Positions 19,714-28,625 of a stretch of 64,000 nt of DNA are shown here, in pieces. The DNA lies in assembly GCA_001464895.1 (NCBI GenBank), contig LNEE01000062.1, positions 252,333-316,332 of the forward strand, read 5' to 3'. The stretch is from Betaproteobacteria bacterium Ga0077532 (GTDB taxonomy: Bacteria > Pseudomonadota > Gammaproteobacteria > Burkholderiales > Ga0077523). Position 1 is the first letter of the stretch. Each line of letters starts with the position of its first letter. The position numbers were made by a program, and so were the translations under genes. The notes below the pieces were generated by a model. It was not told where the DNA came from and did not search any database. It worked only from the letters and a program-made list of their open reading frames with translations.

Positions 19714-20043
19714 ATGAAGCGCTCTCTGCAAGGCCGTTACGTGAACGTCGCCACGGCTGGCGAGTCGTTCACGGCGTTCGTCCCGGCGCCATTGCCGCCA
19801 CGCCCGGCCATCGACTGGACGCCAGCACTTCGCGGTCGATTCGATGCCGCACTGGTCGCCCTCGGCCGGCTCGACGCGGTGACGGACCTGCTGCCGAACG
19901 CGGCGCTGCTCCTCTACAGCTTTGTTCGAAAGGAAGCGGTTCTGTCGTCGATGATCGAAGGTACCCAGTCCTCGCTCGCCGACCTGCTGTTGTTCGAGCT
20001 GCTTATCGCCCAGCGTCGCGCTTCGGCGACGTCGACCCGATGA
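19714..20043 (+). pseudogene. truncated Fic-family protein (N-terminal part only)
   Basis: The 109-residue frame matches the N-terminal domain of class II Fic proteins: the start MKRSLQGRYV, the helix LLPNAALLLYSFVRKEAVLSS and the inhibitory-helix motif SSMIEGTQSSLADLL, whose Glu blocks ATP gamma-phosphate in intact Fic enzymes. The AMP-transferring core with HPFx(D/E)GNGR is absent; after residue 100 the frame runs into the REP-like repeat block and stops. The gene was most likely cut by the repeat insertion or an associated deletion. The leftover would have only the inhibitory part. Confidence 0.75.
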
Positions 20044-20050
20044 CGTATCG

Positions 20051-20613
20051 ACCGATCCTGTAGGAGGGGCCCCTGGCCCCGAACGCGGTCGATGCCATGG
20101 GAGCGCTTCGCCCGGAACAGGCGCTTTCGCGGGCATGGCCCGCTCCTACAAGGAACGTCGCTCAATTCCACGGTCGCTGGCGCATCCACCGATCCTGTAG
20201 GAGGGGCCCCCCGAAAGCGGTCGATGCGACGGGAGCGCTTCGCCCGGAACAGGCGCTTTCGCGGGCATGGCCCGCTCCTACAGAAAGCGTCGCCCATTTC
20301 CACGGTGCGTGGCGCATCCACCGATCCTGTAGGAGGGGCCCATGGCCCCGAGAGCGGTCGATGCGACGGAAGCGCTTCACCCGGAACAGGCGCTTTCGCG
20401 GCCATGGGCCGCTCCTACAGAAAGCGTGGCCTGTTTCCACGACGGGTGCCGCACCACGGGGGGATATACAAGGGGCCCTCCCCTTGTTGGTACGCCCCGC
20501 GGCCAAGCCGCCGCGGGCCGTCAGGCCCGAGAGGCGGCCATGGGCCGCTCCGACAGAAAGCGTGGCCTATTTCCACGGCGGGCGGCGCACCACGGGGGGA
20601 TGTACAAGCGCCC
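20051..20613. repeat. tandem REP/BIME-like palindromic repeat block
   Basis: Units beginning ACCGATCCTGTAGGAGGGGCC start at 20051, 20188 and 20320, giving periods of about 137 and 132 bp. Each unit pairs a GTAGGAGGGGCCC head with a GGGCCGCTCCTAC-type tail, so each can fold as a long hairpin. A fourth, partial unit (about 20534-20610) repeats the tail of the third with a period of about 136 bp. This is the form of bacterial interspersed mosaic elements built from REP sequences. It fills the gap between the fic remnant and the next gene; no gene is seen in it. Confidence 0.8.
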
Positions 20614-20615
20614 CC

Positions 20616-21116
20616 TCACGGCTTCTCGAGATACCCCGAGAACGTATTGATGTAGGTCGTCGGCGTGGTGTCCACCGACGGACCCCACGTCCCGCCTCCC
20701 TTCCAGCCGACGGCCGGGCCCTCGACGCCGCGGATCTCGAACGTGCCGGTCAGGCCCTTCGACAGGTCCGCGTTGACCACCCACGTCACCACCCACTTCG
20801 CCCCCGCGGGGCTCTTGCGGAAGCAGTAGCCGCGGCCGGTGGCGGTGCCGTCCTTGATCTCGGTCGCGCCCACGCACGGCCCAGCGGAGTGCTGCATCGG
20901 TGTGTTTGCGCCGGCGCCTTCGAGTGCGTAGCCGAGGCCCTCGGCGTTGATAGAGACGATCACGTGGTTCGGGCCGACTTCGATCACCTGGCTCTTGTTG
21001 ATCGCCGTGTACGTTCCCTTGATGGGGATGCGTTCGCCGGCGACGGCGAGCGTTGCAGACCCGAGGAACAGCGGAACGACCAGACCGACCAGACCGACCA
21101 TCGTGCTCTTGCGCAT
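20616..21116 (-). CDS. small exported protein of unknown function
   Basis: A 166-residue protein with a Sec signal peptide (MRKSTMVGLVGLVVPLFLG..., cleavage likely after AVAG). The mature domain has two cysteines (GPCVGATE and RGYCFRK) that could form a disulphide and ends in TYINTFSGYLEKP. The composition suggests a beta-rich fold. I do not recognise a family. A good AGGAG lies before the ATG at 21116. The repeat block begins just past its stop. Confidence 0.65.
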   Translation of the reverse strand: MRKSTMVGLVGLVVPLFLGSATLAVAGERIPIKGTYTAINKSQVIEVGPNHVIVSINAEGLGYALEGAGANTPMQHSAGPCVGATEIKDGTATGRGYCFRKSPAGAKWVVTWVVNADLSKGLTGTFEIRGVEGPAVGWKGGGTWGPSVDTTPTTYINTFSGYLEKP

Positions 21117-21419
21117 CGCATTCTCCTGCGCCCCGTGTCGTGGAGCGGCCCGCGGATCGGGGCATGCCCGACAGGTCGCGGGGAAGAAGGTAGAGCGCTC
21201 GGCATTACGGATGGGTTATGGATACGGCGGCGGGTTCCCGTGCTTCGTTGCGCAAAGAGCTTTCGGTCCGACACCTTGGTCTGCGTCCCAGGCTCTTCAC
21301 CTTCCGGGATCGCGTCGTGCCATGGATCATCGTTTCCCCGGCCCTGGTCCGCTATGATCGACCGCGATTCGATTGCGAGTGTCGTGCAGGCCGATTCCAC
21401 CGCACGGCCAGGGTAGACC
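21117..21419. other. divergent intergenic region, no gene seen
   Basis: About 300 bp between the small exported protein (-) and the regulator gene (+). It must hold both promoters. No convincing -35/-10 pair or inverted repeat could be fixed by eye. Confidence 0.5.
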
Positions 21420-22668
21420 ATGCTTCAGATGCAGTGCCTGGGGGACCTGACGGTCGTCGTGGATGGCGTGTCCGTACCCGCACTCACGAACTCGAAGGCC
21501 GCCGCACTCTGGTTGTACGTGGTGCTGACTGGGGGCACGTGCTCGCGGGCCGCACTGTGTCGGGTGTTCTGGGGTGAGCTCGATGACGCTGCTGCGCGCG
21601 CCAACCTGCGGGTGCTGTTGACCCGACTGCGACAGGAGCTTCGCGGGCACGTGCGCGCGGATCGCACCACTGTCATCGTTCCGGCGAGCCCGCCGTGGAC
21701 GCTGGATCTCGCCGCGATGGATGTTCCGCTCACGAATTCCCGGGACGACATTGCAATCCTGCTCGCGCTGCGGATCGAAGATTTCCTGGGTGGACTGCGT
21801 CTGCGCAAGGCCCCCGAGTTCGACGACTGGCTTTCCGAGCAACGCGAGGCCTTGTGCCGGCGATACCTGGCCCGGCTCACCACCATGGCCGATGGACTAC
21901 GCGAAGTCGGAGACCACGGTGCCGAGGCCGAGGTGCTGCGACGCTGTCTTTCGCTCGCACCCTGGTCCGAACCACATCATCGAGCGCTGATCCGGACGTA
22001 TGTCGACATGGGACAGCGTGGCTCGGCCATCGCTCAGTACGAGGCCTGCGCGAAGGCCCTGCGACGCGAGCTCGACGTGGCGCCGGATGCGTCGACGCAC
22101 GCGCTCTACGAAGCCGTCCTGCATGGCGATCCGGTCGTCCCGGCTGCGGAGAGCGCGGCTCCGATCCAGGCCTCCTCAGCGAAGCTCGATGCATCGCGCA
22201 GGATTCCCTTGGACGACAGCCTCCCCTGGGTTGGGCGAGGCGAGGAGCAGACCCGTCTCACCAACCTGCTGACCAGTGCTGATTCGCGTGTGGTCACCCT
22301 GATGGGGCCCGGCGGGATCGGCAAGACCCATCTGGCGCTGGCCGTGGGCGTGGCGTTGTCCGATCGGTTTCCCGACGGCGCATGCTTCGTCGATCTCTCG
22401 GATCTCGTACCGCAGGCGTCGGAGAAGAGCGGCACGCTGGTTGCGCACCGTGTGGCCGCTGCCGTGGGCGCCGTGTTGCCCGTGGGCAGGGAGCGCGACG
22501 CCCTCGTGGAACTGCTCGGGCCGCGTCGGCAACTGCTGATACTCGACAACTTCGAACAGGTGGCCGACGCACGCGACCTCGTGGCGGCACTGGTGCGTCG
22601 GTCGAACGGGCTGAGGATTCTCGTCACCAGTCGCCAGCAGCTCGGCCTGGCGACCGAATGGGTGGTGC
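21420..22668 (+). pseudogene. AfsR/SARP-type transcriptional regulator, 5' part, split by the prophage
   Basis: The first 416 codons encode an OmpR-like DNA-binding segment (about 1-85), a bacterial transcriptional activation domain (BTAD, about 90-240: FLGGLRLRKAPEFDDW, LREVGDHGAEAEVLRRCLSL) and the start of an STAND/NB-ARC-like ATPase with Walker A MGPGGIGKTHLA and Walker B LLILDNFEQ. Reading is uninterrupted up to EWVV at 22667. Then prophage DNA begins and the frame ends 17 codons later at 22721. The missing continuation RLVGLPFSD is found at 63525. Joined across one copy of TGGTGC the two parts give an unbroken frame, so this gene was intact before the prophage landed. Confidence 0.9.
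22663..22668 (+). repeat. target-site duplication, left copy (TGGTGC)
   Basis: The host gene reads GGTGGTGC up to 22668, and the same TGGTGC reappears at 63519-63524, where the host gene resumes. With prophage ends set at 5'-TG and CA-3' the duplication is 6 bp; a 5 bp duplication (as for Mu) is possible if one end base is assigned differently. Confidence 0.8.
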
Positions 22669-22763
22669 TGAAGCGCGCCGCGAAAATTCAGCCGGTTGTG
22701 ACGAGAAAACTGGCCTTCTGAATCCTTGCGCCTGCTGCAACGATTCCGCAGCCCTGGAAAGGC
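22669..22763. other. prophage left end
   Basis: About 95 bp of terminal DNA before the methylase stop. It holds GAGAAAACTGG (22703-22713), which resembles GGAGAAAACGGG read inward from the right end (63442-63454, minus strand), and a short inverted repeat ATTCAG/CTGAAT (22685-22690 and about 22718-22723). These are candidate transposase-binding sites; footprints are not predictable by eye. Confidence 0.5.
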
Positions 22764-23549
22764 TCACCAGCTCCGGATGAGAAGTTCGCCGGTTCGCTTC
22801 TTCGATCGACCTGTTCCGCCGACCGAGTAGTCGATCTCCAGCCGCTTCATCTCGAACCCCTTGAACGCTCGCCGCATCTCCGGGATGTCGTTCACGCTCA
22901 CGATCGCCTTGCCCTTCAGGTTGAGCATCGCTTCGGCCATCGCCTCGTAGTTGTCCAGGCCGAACTCGACGCCGTAGCCTTCTGTACCCCAGTACGGCGG
23001 ATCCATGTAGAACAGCGTGTGCTCGCGGTCGTAGCGGCGGACGCATTCGCGCCAGTCGAGCCGCTCGACCGTGACCTGCGCTAGGCGCAGATGGGCGGCG
23101 CTCAGGTCCTCTTCGAGCCGGAGCAGGTTGATCGACGGCTTCGAGGTCGTCGACGTGCCGAAGGTCTGGCCGGCGACTTTCGCCCCGAAACACAGGCGCT
23201 GCAGGTAGTAGAAGCGCGCGGCGCGCTGGATGTCGGTGAGGGTTTCCGGTGGCGTGGAGTGCAGCCACTCGAAGATCTGCCGGCTGGAGAGTGCCCAGCG
23301 GAACTGGCGGGCGAACTCGTCGAGGTGGTGCTTCACGACCCGGTAGAGGTTCACCAGGTCGCCATTCACGTCGTTCAGGATCTCGGCCTTGACCGGGTCC
23401 TTCGCGAAGAACAGGGCCGCGGCCCCGGCGAACACCTCGACGTAGCAGGTGTGCGCCGGAAACGTGGGAAGGATCTGTGCTGCGAGCCGGCGCTTGCCGC
23501 CGATCCAGGGGATGAGCGGCCTCGCGGCCGGGGTGTTCGTTGCATCCAA
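22764..23549 (-). CDS. phage DNA adenine-N6 methyltransferase (Dam, D12 class)
   Basis: A 261-residue class alpha adenine methyltransferase. Motif I is PWIGGKRRL with FAGAAALFF, and the catalytic motif IV is MDPPYWG (DPPY, N6-adenine type). It is the last gene of the late block, 95 bp from the left end of the prophage. In Mu the DNA modification gene mom also lies at the phage end, so this is a likely functional stand-in that protects phage DNA against host restriction (inference). The start is a TTG at 23549; no ATG fits. No restriction enzyme accompanies it. Confidence 0.88.
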   Translation of the reverse strand: MDATNTPAARPLIPWIGGKRRLAAQILPTFPAHTCYVEVFAGAAALFFAKDPVKAEILNDVNGDLVNLYRVVKHHLDEFARQFRWALSSRQIFEWLHSTPPETLTDIQRAARFYYLQRLCFGAKVAGQTFGTSTTSKPSINLLRLEEDLSAAHLRLAQVTVERLDWRECVRRYDREHTLFYMDPPYWGTEGYGVEFGLDNYEAMAEAMLNLKGKAIVSVNDIPEMRRAFKGFEMKRLEIDYSVGGTGRSKKRTGELLIRSW

Positions 23550-23699
23550 GGTAAGCCCTTTTCGCCTGTGGAAAAATGCTAGGCTTCCTCGCCGCGTACG
23601 TGGCCGAGGGGCCTAGGCCAAGGCTCACGGGGCTCCCCGTGCGCTGAGGCGGCCGGCGGGTGTTCGCGCACCCAACGGTCGCCCTTCGTCAACCGCCGA
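23550..23699. terminator. spacer with hairpins between lipoprotein and methylase genes
   Basis: CACGGGG and CCCCGTG (23626-23641) form a 7 bp stem with a 2-base loop, and GGGTG/CACCC nearby forms another. No T-run follows on the minus strand, so a Rho-independent terminator is weakly supported. The spacer may instead separate the methylase as its own transcription unit. Confidence 0.25.
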
Positions 23700-24212
23700 T
23701 CACTCGATCAGCGTGAATCTCACTGTCGCGGTGTCCACGACCGTCGTCCCGTCGGGGCCGAACGCGGTCGCGATGAGTTCTCGAGCGCCTGTGGGCATGT
23801 CGCCGCACGCGCCGGCCACCGAGAGCTGCAGCTGTTCGCCTGGCGGCACCGTGACCGTCTGCCGAGGCAGCACGATCCACTCCGCGGCGCCGTTGCAGCC
23901 CGCGTCGAAGCGCGCCTCGACGAACCCATCGAACGGGCTCGGGGTGAGGTTCTCCAGGTTCTGAGTGACTTCGATCAGCTGGGCACGCGTGACGGTGCCG
24001 ATCTCGACGACCTGTGCGGCATGGGCCGCGCTGAAAATCTGCAGGCCGGCAGACTTGGTGGGGCAGCGTGCCGCGGCGCCGGGGTTGTGAACGTCGAGGC
24101 AGGCGATGCGGGCCGATGCCTGCGGTGGCGGCGGGTCGCCGCCCCCCGAGAACAGGGCGCAGCCTGTGACGACGACTGCCAGTACGAGCATGGACATCCA
24201 GAGGGGTTTCAT
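23700..24212 (-). CDS. phage-encoded lipoprotein
   Basis: A 170-residue protein with a signal sequence MKPLWMSMLVLAVVVTGC: the lipobox VTGC puts the lipidated Cys at residue 18. Residue 19-20 are Ala-Leu, which does not favour inner-membrane retention, so outer-membrane sorting is likely. The mature part looks beta-sandwich-like with two cysteines (CNGAAEW and GACGDM). AAGGAG precedes the chosen ATG at 24212, which overlaps the stop of the fibre gene. A tail-tip-proximal lipoprotein gene suggests receptor blocking or superinfection exclusion, as with T5 Llp; this is inference. Confidence 0.7.
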   Translation of the reverse strand: MKPLWMSMLVLAVVVTGCALFSGGGDPPPPQASARIACLDVHNPGAAARCPTKSAGLQIFSAAHAAQVVEIGTVTRAQLIEVTQNLENLTPSPFDGFVEARFDAGCNGAAEWIVLPRQTVTVPPGEQLQLSVAGACGDMPTGARELIATAFGPDGTTVVDTATVRFTLIE

Positions 24213-25681
24213 CGGGCTGACTCCTTCCACCGCGCGCGGATCGGGAGCACGCCGGGCGGCGCGGCGCGCGCCAGCGGCTCGTTGTCGAGGAGGAGATCGC
24301 GGCCGAGGAACAGGCCGTGAATCGGCTCCCGGTCCCGCTGCAATGCCGCCAGCTCGCGGCACAGATCACTGACGGGGTCGATCAGGACGACGCTCAGGTC
24401 GGCGGCAAGGCCAGGGAACGGGTGCGGAATGACCGACATGTCGGCCTGTTTCAACGCCTGGGTCACGGCCCGTTCGACGATCGGCGCCTCGCGGAGCAGC
24501 TCGGAGTACTCGCGCCACGGCATTGCCTCGATCTCGGCGGGCGACCACTTCGAGAGATCGCGGATGCGCTGATACCCAACGCCCGCCCGGTAGTAGTCCG
24601 CCCGGCTGTTGGTGGGGCCGTTGTTGGCCCACGGCGGGTCCTCGGAGACCGACATCTGCACGACGCGGCCGCCGGAGTCGACTGCCGCGAACACGAACAG
24701 GGGCACGTCGCCGTCGCCGAGGTCGTACGGCGGTGACGCCTGGACGTAGGTCTGGTCGGCGTAGACGGGGTTGGTGTTGCTGCTCTGCAGCGTGATGACG
24801 GCCGTCGTGGGCCCGGCGCTATTCGACCAGGTGAGCGCGTGTCTCGACGACGCCGAATTGCCACCGGTGTGGCGCAACTGGGGATAGAACCCGAACGCCC
24901 CACCTGGCAACGTGAGGTTCACCTCACTGGTGCTCGAGGACGACACCGTGCCGGTGCTGGTCTTCAGCTGCGCCTGGCCGACGGCGGCCGGCAGCATGTA
25001 CTCCTTCGAGATGGCCCAGTCGGACAGACTCATGCCGTCGAACCGCACGGTACCCACGCTGGCACCGACGCCAGGCAATCCCCCCGACAGGACCAGTCGG
25101 CAAAACTTGGCGTTCGAGGGAGCGGTGACCTGCGCGCGGAGAAGGGTCGCGGCGGTGGGCGTGTTGACGTTCGTGTACACGACCGTGCTCGAGATATGTG
25201 ACAGCGCGGCGTTGTACCAGGCAAGAACGATCTCGGAGGACACGTGGGCCACGCTCGCGCTGATCCAGCCCTTGAACAGCATCACCTCACTGGCTGCGCA
25301 TGGCACGTACCCATTGTGGAGCGCGTATCCGCCACCATTGGCCAGTACGGTCGAGGTGATGGCCAAGTCGCTCGCACCGTGGACCGCACCACCAGGCGGG
25401 ATTCCGTGCGAGCCGCCCGCGTAGTCGGTGAAGCTCCACCCAGCCTCGGACTGCTCGAACGACCCGTTCCGAAGCAGGTTCGGCCCCACTTCCACAAGGG
25501 CACTGTTGGCGCCGTCGTGGTTGTGGTCCTGGACAGCCCCGGCGGTGTAGCTGGCACCCAGCCACTCGCGCAGGTGGATGGCGTTGTCCCGCAGCGCGGT
25601 CATCAACGCCGTAGTGATGGGACTGTCGGGGTCGATCGCGCCGTCGAGGATGTTGACCCAGCTCTTGGTGATCGCAGCCAT
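24209..25681 (-). CDS. putative tail fibre / receptor-binding protein
   Basis: A 490-residue protein last in the tail-tip series. The N-terminus (SWVNILDGAIDPDSPITTALMTALRDNAIHL..HNHDGANS) is the type found at the start of phage fibre proteins, with an HNHDG metal-binding-like turn. Then comes a beta-sandwich-like region (GPNLLRNGSFEQSEAGW, as in carbohydrate-binding modules) and an Ala/Arg-rich helical C-terminus. I infer a host-binding function. The CBM-like part suggests a surface glycan receptor. Confidence 0.65.
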   Translation of the reverse strand: MAAITKSWVNILDGAIDPDSPITTALMTALRDNAIHLREWLGASYTAGAVQDHNHDGANSALVEVGPNLLRNGSFEQSEAGWSFTDYAGGSHGIPPGGAVHGASDLAITSTVLANGGGYALHNGYVPCAASEVMLFKGWISASVAHVSSEIVLAWYNAALSHISSTVVYTNVNTPTAATLLRAQVTAPSNAKFCRLVLSGGLPGVGASVGTVRFDGMSLSDWAISKEYMLPAAVGQAQLKTSTGTVSSSSTSEVNLTLPGGAFGFYPQLRHTGGNSASSRHALTWSNSAGPTTAVITLQSSNTNPVYADQTYVQASPPYDLGDGDVPLFVFAAVDSGGRVVQMSVSEDPPWANNGPTNSRADYYRAGVGYQRIRDLSKWSPAEIEAMPWREYSELLREAPIVERAVTQALKQADMSVIPHPFPGLAADLSVVLIDPVSDLCRELAALQRDREPIHGLFLGRDLLLDNEPLARAAPPGVLPIRARWKESAR

Positions 25682-25683
25682 GC

Positions 25684-25899
25684 TCAGTCCTCCGCCAGGG
25701 CGGACAGCTCACGGTCGATCGGGTGCCGGCACTGCAGCGCAAAACGCTGGTGGAACCGAACGGTGGCGCCCTGGACCATCTCGGTGAGCCCGCCGAAATG
25801 CTCGCAGCCCTCGCAGGCACGCGCCCGTCGCTGGTCGAACTTCTTCAGCGGGCAGCGCACCAGCACGTTCGGGGGGATCTCGATCTCGTCGCCTTCCAT
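25684..25899 (-). CDS. small Cys-rich tail-region protein
   Basis: A 71-residue protein lying 2 bp from the fibre gene and 6 bp from the tail hub gene. Four cysteines (CPLKKF, ACEGC and QCRHP) are spaced as for one zinc or Fe-S site. The function is unknown; conserved small Cys4 proteins occur next to tail hubs in siphoviruses, possibly as assembly factors. Confidence 0.6.
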   Translation of the reverse strand: MEGDEIEIPPNVLVRCPLKKFDQRRARACEGCEHFGGLTEMVQGATVRFHQRFALQCRHPIDRELSALAED

Positions 25900-25905
25900 G
25901 TGCCC

Positions 25906-27876
25906 TCAGATGATCAGGTAGCCCTCGGAGCCGTCGGACATGAGTCCGCTGTTGCCGGCCACGTGGGCGTAGGTTTTCTCGGTGGGGTAGTCCGCCGTGC
26001 TGTCGGGGGCGATGAACCCGTAGCGCCGGGCGAACCCCGTGGTGCGGCCCTGGTACAGGACCCGGCCGCCCTGGTCGTCGACGCGCGTCACGAGCACCCG
26101 CGTGGCCGCAGGCGCCCCGGTGAGGTCCGGCAGCAGGCGCGTGGTGATGCTGGCCAACTCGCCGGCCGGCAGCGTGTAGTCCTTCGGGTCGAGGGCGAAC
26201 TTCACCCGCTTGGGGGCATCCCGCAGCGTGTTCAGTCGCCGCCGTGCGAGCGCCGACATGGCCACGAGGTTGCCCGGGCCGAACCAGCGCGACTGCAGGA
26301 CCTGCACGCGGCGATCGCCGTACTCGTTGGCCCCTTCCGCGTCCGCGTCGATCGCGATCTCGGCGCGGCCGTACTGGTTGACCTGGTCACCCTTCGCGGT
26401 GGCGTCTTCCTGGGCGTAGTAGACGGCGATGGCCGTCGCCCGCAGCTCGTCCAGGTTCTCGACGCCGACCGACCCCTCGACCAGGTGCGCCGTCTCGTCG
26501 TACGCAGGCGGACTCGCCAGCGACGGCAGCAGCACGCGGAACACTGCCTTCTGCGCCTGCGGTGACCAGTACACGACGGCGGAGAGCTGGGGGAGCAGCT
26601 CGGTCAGGTACTCGCTCGGCGTGGTGGGCTCCGACAGGCAGGCGGTCACCTCGTAGCCCACGCCGAACCAGGTGGCCTCCTCGGCCGCCAGCTGCGCGGT
26701 GTCGATGTAGGTGTCCGAGAGGCCGGACTCGTTGAGCAGCGCCTGCACCACACTCGTGGGCGTGGCGCCGACGAATGCCCTGCAGAGCTGCACCGTGCTG
26801 CCCGCCTTGTGGTCGGCGAGCGTGGAGCCGAACTGCGCGCGATAGGTCGCTGACGGCCACGAGAGCACGTCGCCGCTTTTCGCGGTGTACTCGAGGATCT
26901 CCGTCCCGATGCGCACGAACTCACGCTTGCCGCTCGTGGCCGGGTCCGCGTACTGCGCACCCCGTCCGCTCTCCAGCGTGAGCGACAGCGGGTGCACCTG
27001 GTAGTCGCTGATGCCCGTGGGCAGCACCTCCCAGGCGACGTCTACCGTGGCCACGCGACTGGTGCCGTCGTACGCCGTGATGGTGCGGCGCTGCCCGGCG
27101 CCCGTGTTCGTCACGATCACGATCTCCATCCCGACGTATGCGGCATCGACCGCCAGCGCGTCGACCGCCAGCGTCACGGTGTTGCTGGCGGCGGCACGCA
27201 CCAGCCCCACTTGCGCTCGGCTGGCCAGCGCCACCGCGAGCTTGCCGTCCGTCGGCGCAGGCACCTTGTTCCGGTCGGCGAGCTTGAGCGGGTCCTTCAG
27301 CACCACACGCACCTGGCCACGGGCATCGGGCCCGGTGATCGAGTCGATCACGTACAGCTCGTCGAGGAAGGTGTCCCACGTCCAGGGCGACGCCACGAAG
27401 CCTCGGCGCACACGGGCGAAGCGGCCCGGGTAGTGGGGGTTGCGCTTGAGCAGCCGTGCCCAGAAGGTCCCGCCGGCCGGCGTGCTGCGGGTGGTCACGT
27501 ACGGGTCGAGCTCCACGTCAGCGTCTGGCTCGTCGGCCAGTTGCAGCGTGAGCGAGCCCCGGCGCGCGAGGCCCTGCTCGATGTCGATCTCCGACACAGC
27601 CGCGGAGACGTCGAGGATGTAGGGCCGCAGTGTCTGCCCCGGCGGGAGCGGCATCCCGCGAGAGCAGAAGCGCAGCGTCTGAGTGCCGCGCACGTAGTTC
27701 GCCTTGTCCTGGCAACTGCCCCGCGTGTTGTAGCAGGGCGTGCCGGTGGCCGTGCACGGCGCGGTGCCGTGGGTCAGTGTGCAGCGGTCGAGATCCAGCT
27801 CCACCACCACCGCGGGGATCCGCGCCATCGCAGTACGTGCGGCATCGCGGGCGGCATTGGTCGGCACCGTCGGCAT
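25906..27876 (-). CDS. tail hub / tail tip protein
   Basis: A 656-residue protein directly after the 249-residue distal tail protein and coupled to it by an overlapping start. The N-terminal 60 residues hold a Cys cluster (CTLTHGTAPCTATGTPCYNTRGSCQDKANY and FCSRG), followed by a long beta-rich body (EIDIEQGLARRGSLTLQLADEPD, FTLDP-like repeats). Size and position match the central tail hub of siphoviruses that ejects through the tip. The Cys-rich start, with five cysteines in about 45 residues, may bind a metal. The assignment relies on size and gene order. Confidence 0.65.
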   Translation of the reverse strand: MPTVPTNAARDAARTAMARIPAVVVELDLDRCTLTHGTAPCTATGTPCYNTRGSCQDKANYVRGTQTLRFCSRGMPLPPGQTLRPYILDVSAAVSEIDIEQGLARRGSLTLQLADEPDADVELDPYVTTRSTPAGGTFWARLLKRNPHYPGRFARVRRGFVASPWTWDTFLDELYVIDSITGPDARGQVRVVLKDPLKLADRNKVPAPTDGKLAVALASRAQVGLVRAAASNTVTLAVDALAVDAAYVGMEIVIVTNTGAGQRRTITAYDGTSRVATVDVAWEVLPTGISDYQVHPLSLTLESGRGAQYADPATSGKREFVRIGTEILEYTAKSGDVLSWPSATYRAQFGSTLADHKAGSTVQLCRAFVGATPTSVVQALLNESGLSDTYIDTAQLAAEEATWFGVGYEVTACLSEPTTPSEYLTELLPQLSAVVYWSPQAQKAVFRVLLPSLASPPAYDETAHLVEGSVGVENLDELRATAIAVYYAQEDATAKGDQVNQYGRAEIAIDADAEGANEYGDRRVQVLQSRWFGPGNLVAMSALARRRLNTLRDAPKRVKFALDPKDYTLPAGELASITTRLLPDLTGAPAATRVLVTRVDDQGGRVLYQGRTTGFARRYGFIAPDSTADYPTEKTYAHVAGNSGLMSDGSEGYLII

Positions 27877-28625
27877 CAGGCCACCCCGCTCACGTCGAGC
27901 GTGAGGCGCGCGAACTCACCAGCCTCGGTGGGGGCGCGATAGTCGTCGGCCGCCACGACCAGGCGTGTCTCCGTCGGGTGGTCAGAGGGGTCCCACGCGA
28001 ACAGGAACGGCATGTCGCGCAGATGCGCGGCCCACGCCGGCTGCCAGTGGTCACGCAGCCACGACCAGGTGACGCGCGCGGAGATCGAGCCGGTCCACTC
28101 CTCGAACTGGACGTTTCGACCGAGGGGGTGCCCGGCTTCGCTGCGGTTGGTGTCGCCGCGCACCTTTCGGCCGAGCGGGTCGAAGCCAAGCGGAAGGCGG
28201 CGAGGCAGTTGCAACGCGCGACCGATGGCCGCGATGGCGATGGCCGGCGCCGTGGATCCGGTGATTCGGATGGCCCAGTACCGATAGGAGGCCGGCGCGA
28301 ACGTCAGCACGATCGGCCCGTCATTGGCGGGCACGATGCTCGCGACGACGTCGCTGCTCGAGACGAAGTTGTCCGTGCTGCCGCGGATCTCGAGGGTTGC
28401 GCCGCGCGTGCCCAGATCGTGCCCGTATACGGCCGCGTAGTCCGCCGTCTGCACGCTGCCGCAGTCGACCTTCACCGTGGCCGGCAGGGTCGCGGGCTTC
28501 CACCAGGTGTACGGGCGCCAGTCGCGGACGTGCAGTACCGAGAACCCGGCAGCGGTGGTCGACGCCACCGGTACCGCATCCTCGAAACGGTTGTCGTGCA
28601 GGATGAGCGGCAGCCCGACGCTCAT
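27876..28625 (-). CDS. distal tail protein (Dit-like)
   Basis: A 249-residue protein between tape measure and hub, where siphoviruses encode the distal tail protein that closes the tube and carries the hub. The sequence is beta-rich and Trp-rich (VRDWRPYTWWKP, YRYWAIRIT), and the centre resembles a galactose-binding-like sandwich. Both ends overlap neighbouring genes by 1-4 bp, so expression is coupled. No enzymatic motif is seen. Confidence 0.6.
   Translation of the reverse strand: MSVGLPLILHDNRFEDAVPVASTTAAGFSVLHVRDWRPYTWWKPATLPATVKVDCGSVQTADYAAVYGHDLGTRGATLEIRGSTDNFVSSSDVVASIVPANDGPIVLTFAPASYRYWAIRITGSTAPAIAIAAIGRALQLPRRLPLGFDPLGRKVRGDTNRSEAGHPLGRNVQFEEWTGSISARVTWSWLRDHWQPAWAAHLRDMPFLFAWDPSDHPTETRLVVAADDYRAPTEAGEFARLTLDVSGVA

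Noticed and set aside
20051-20613. Possible CRISPR array
   Set aside because: Units are about 132-137 bp long, palindromic and mostly conserved throughout, with no short repeat/unique spacer alternation and no cas genes.
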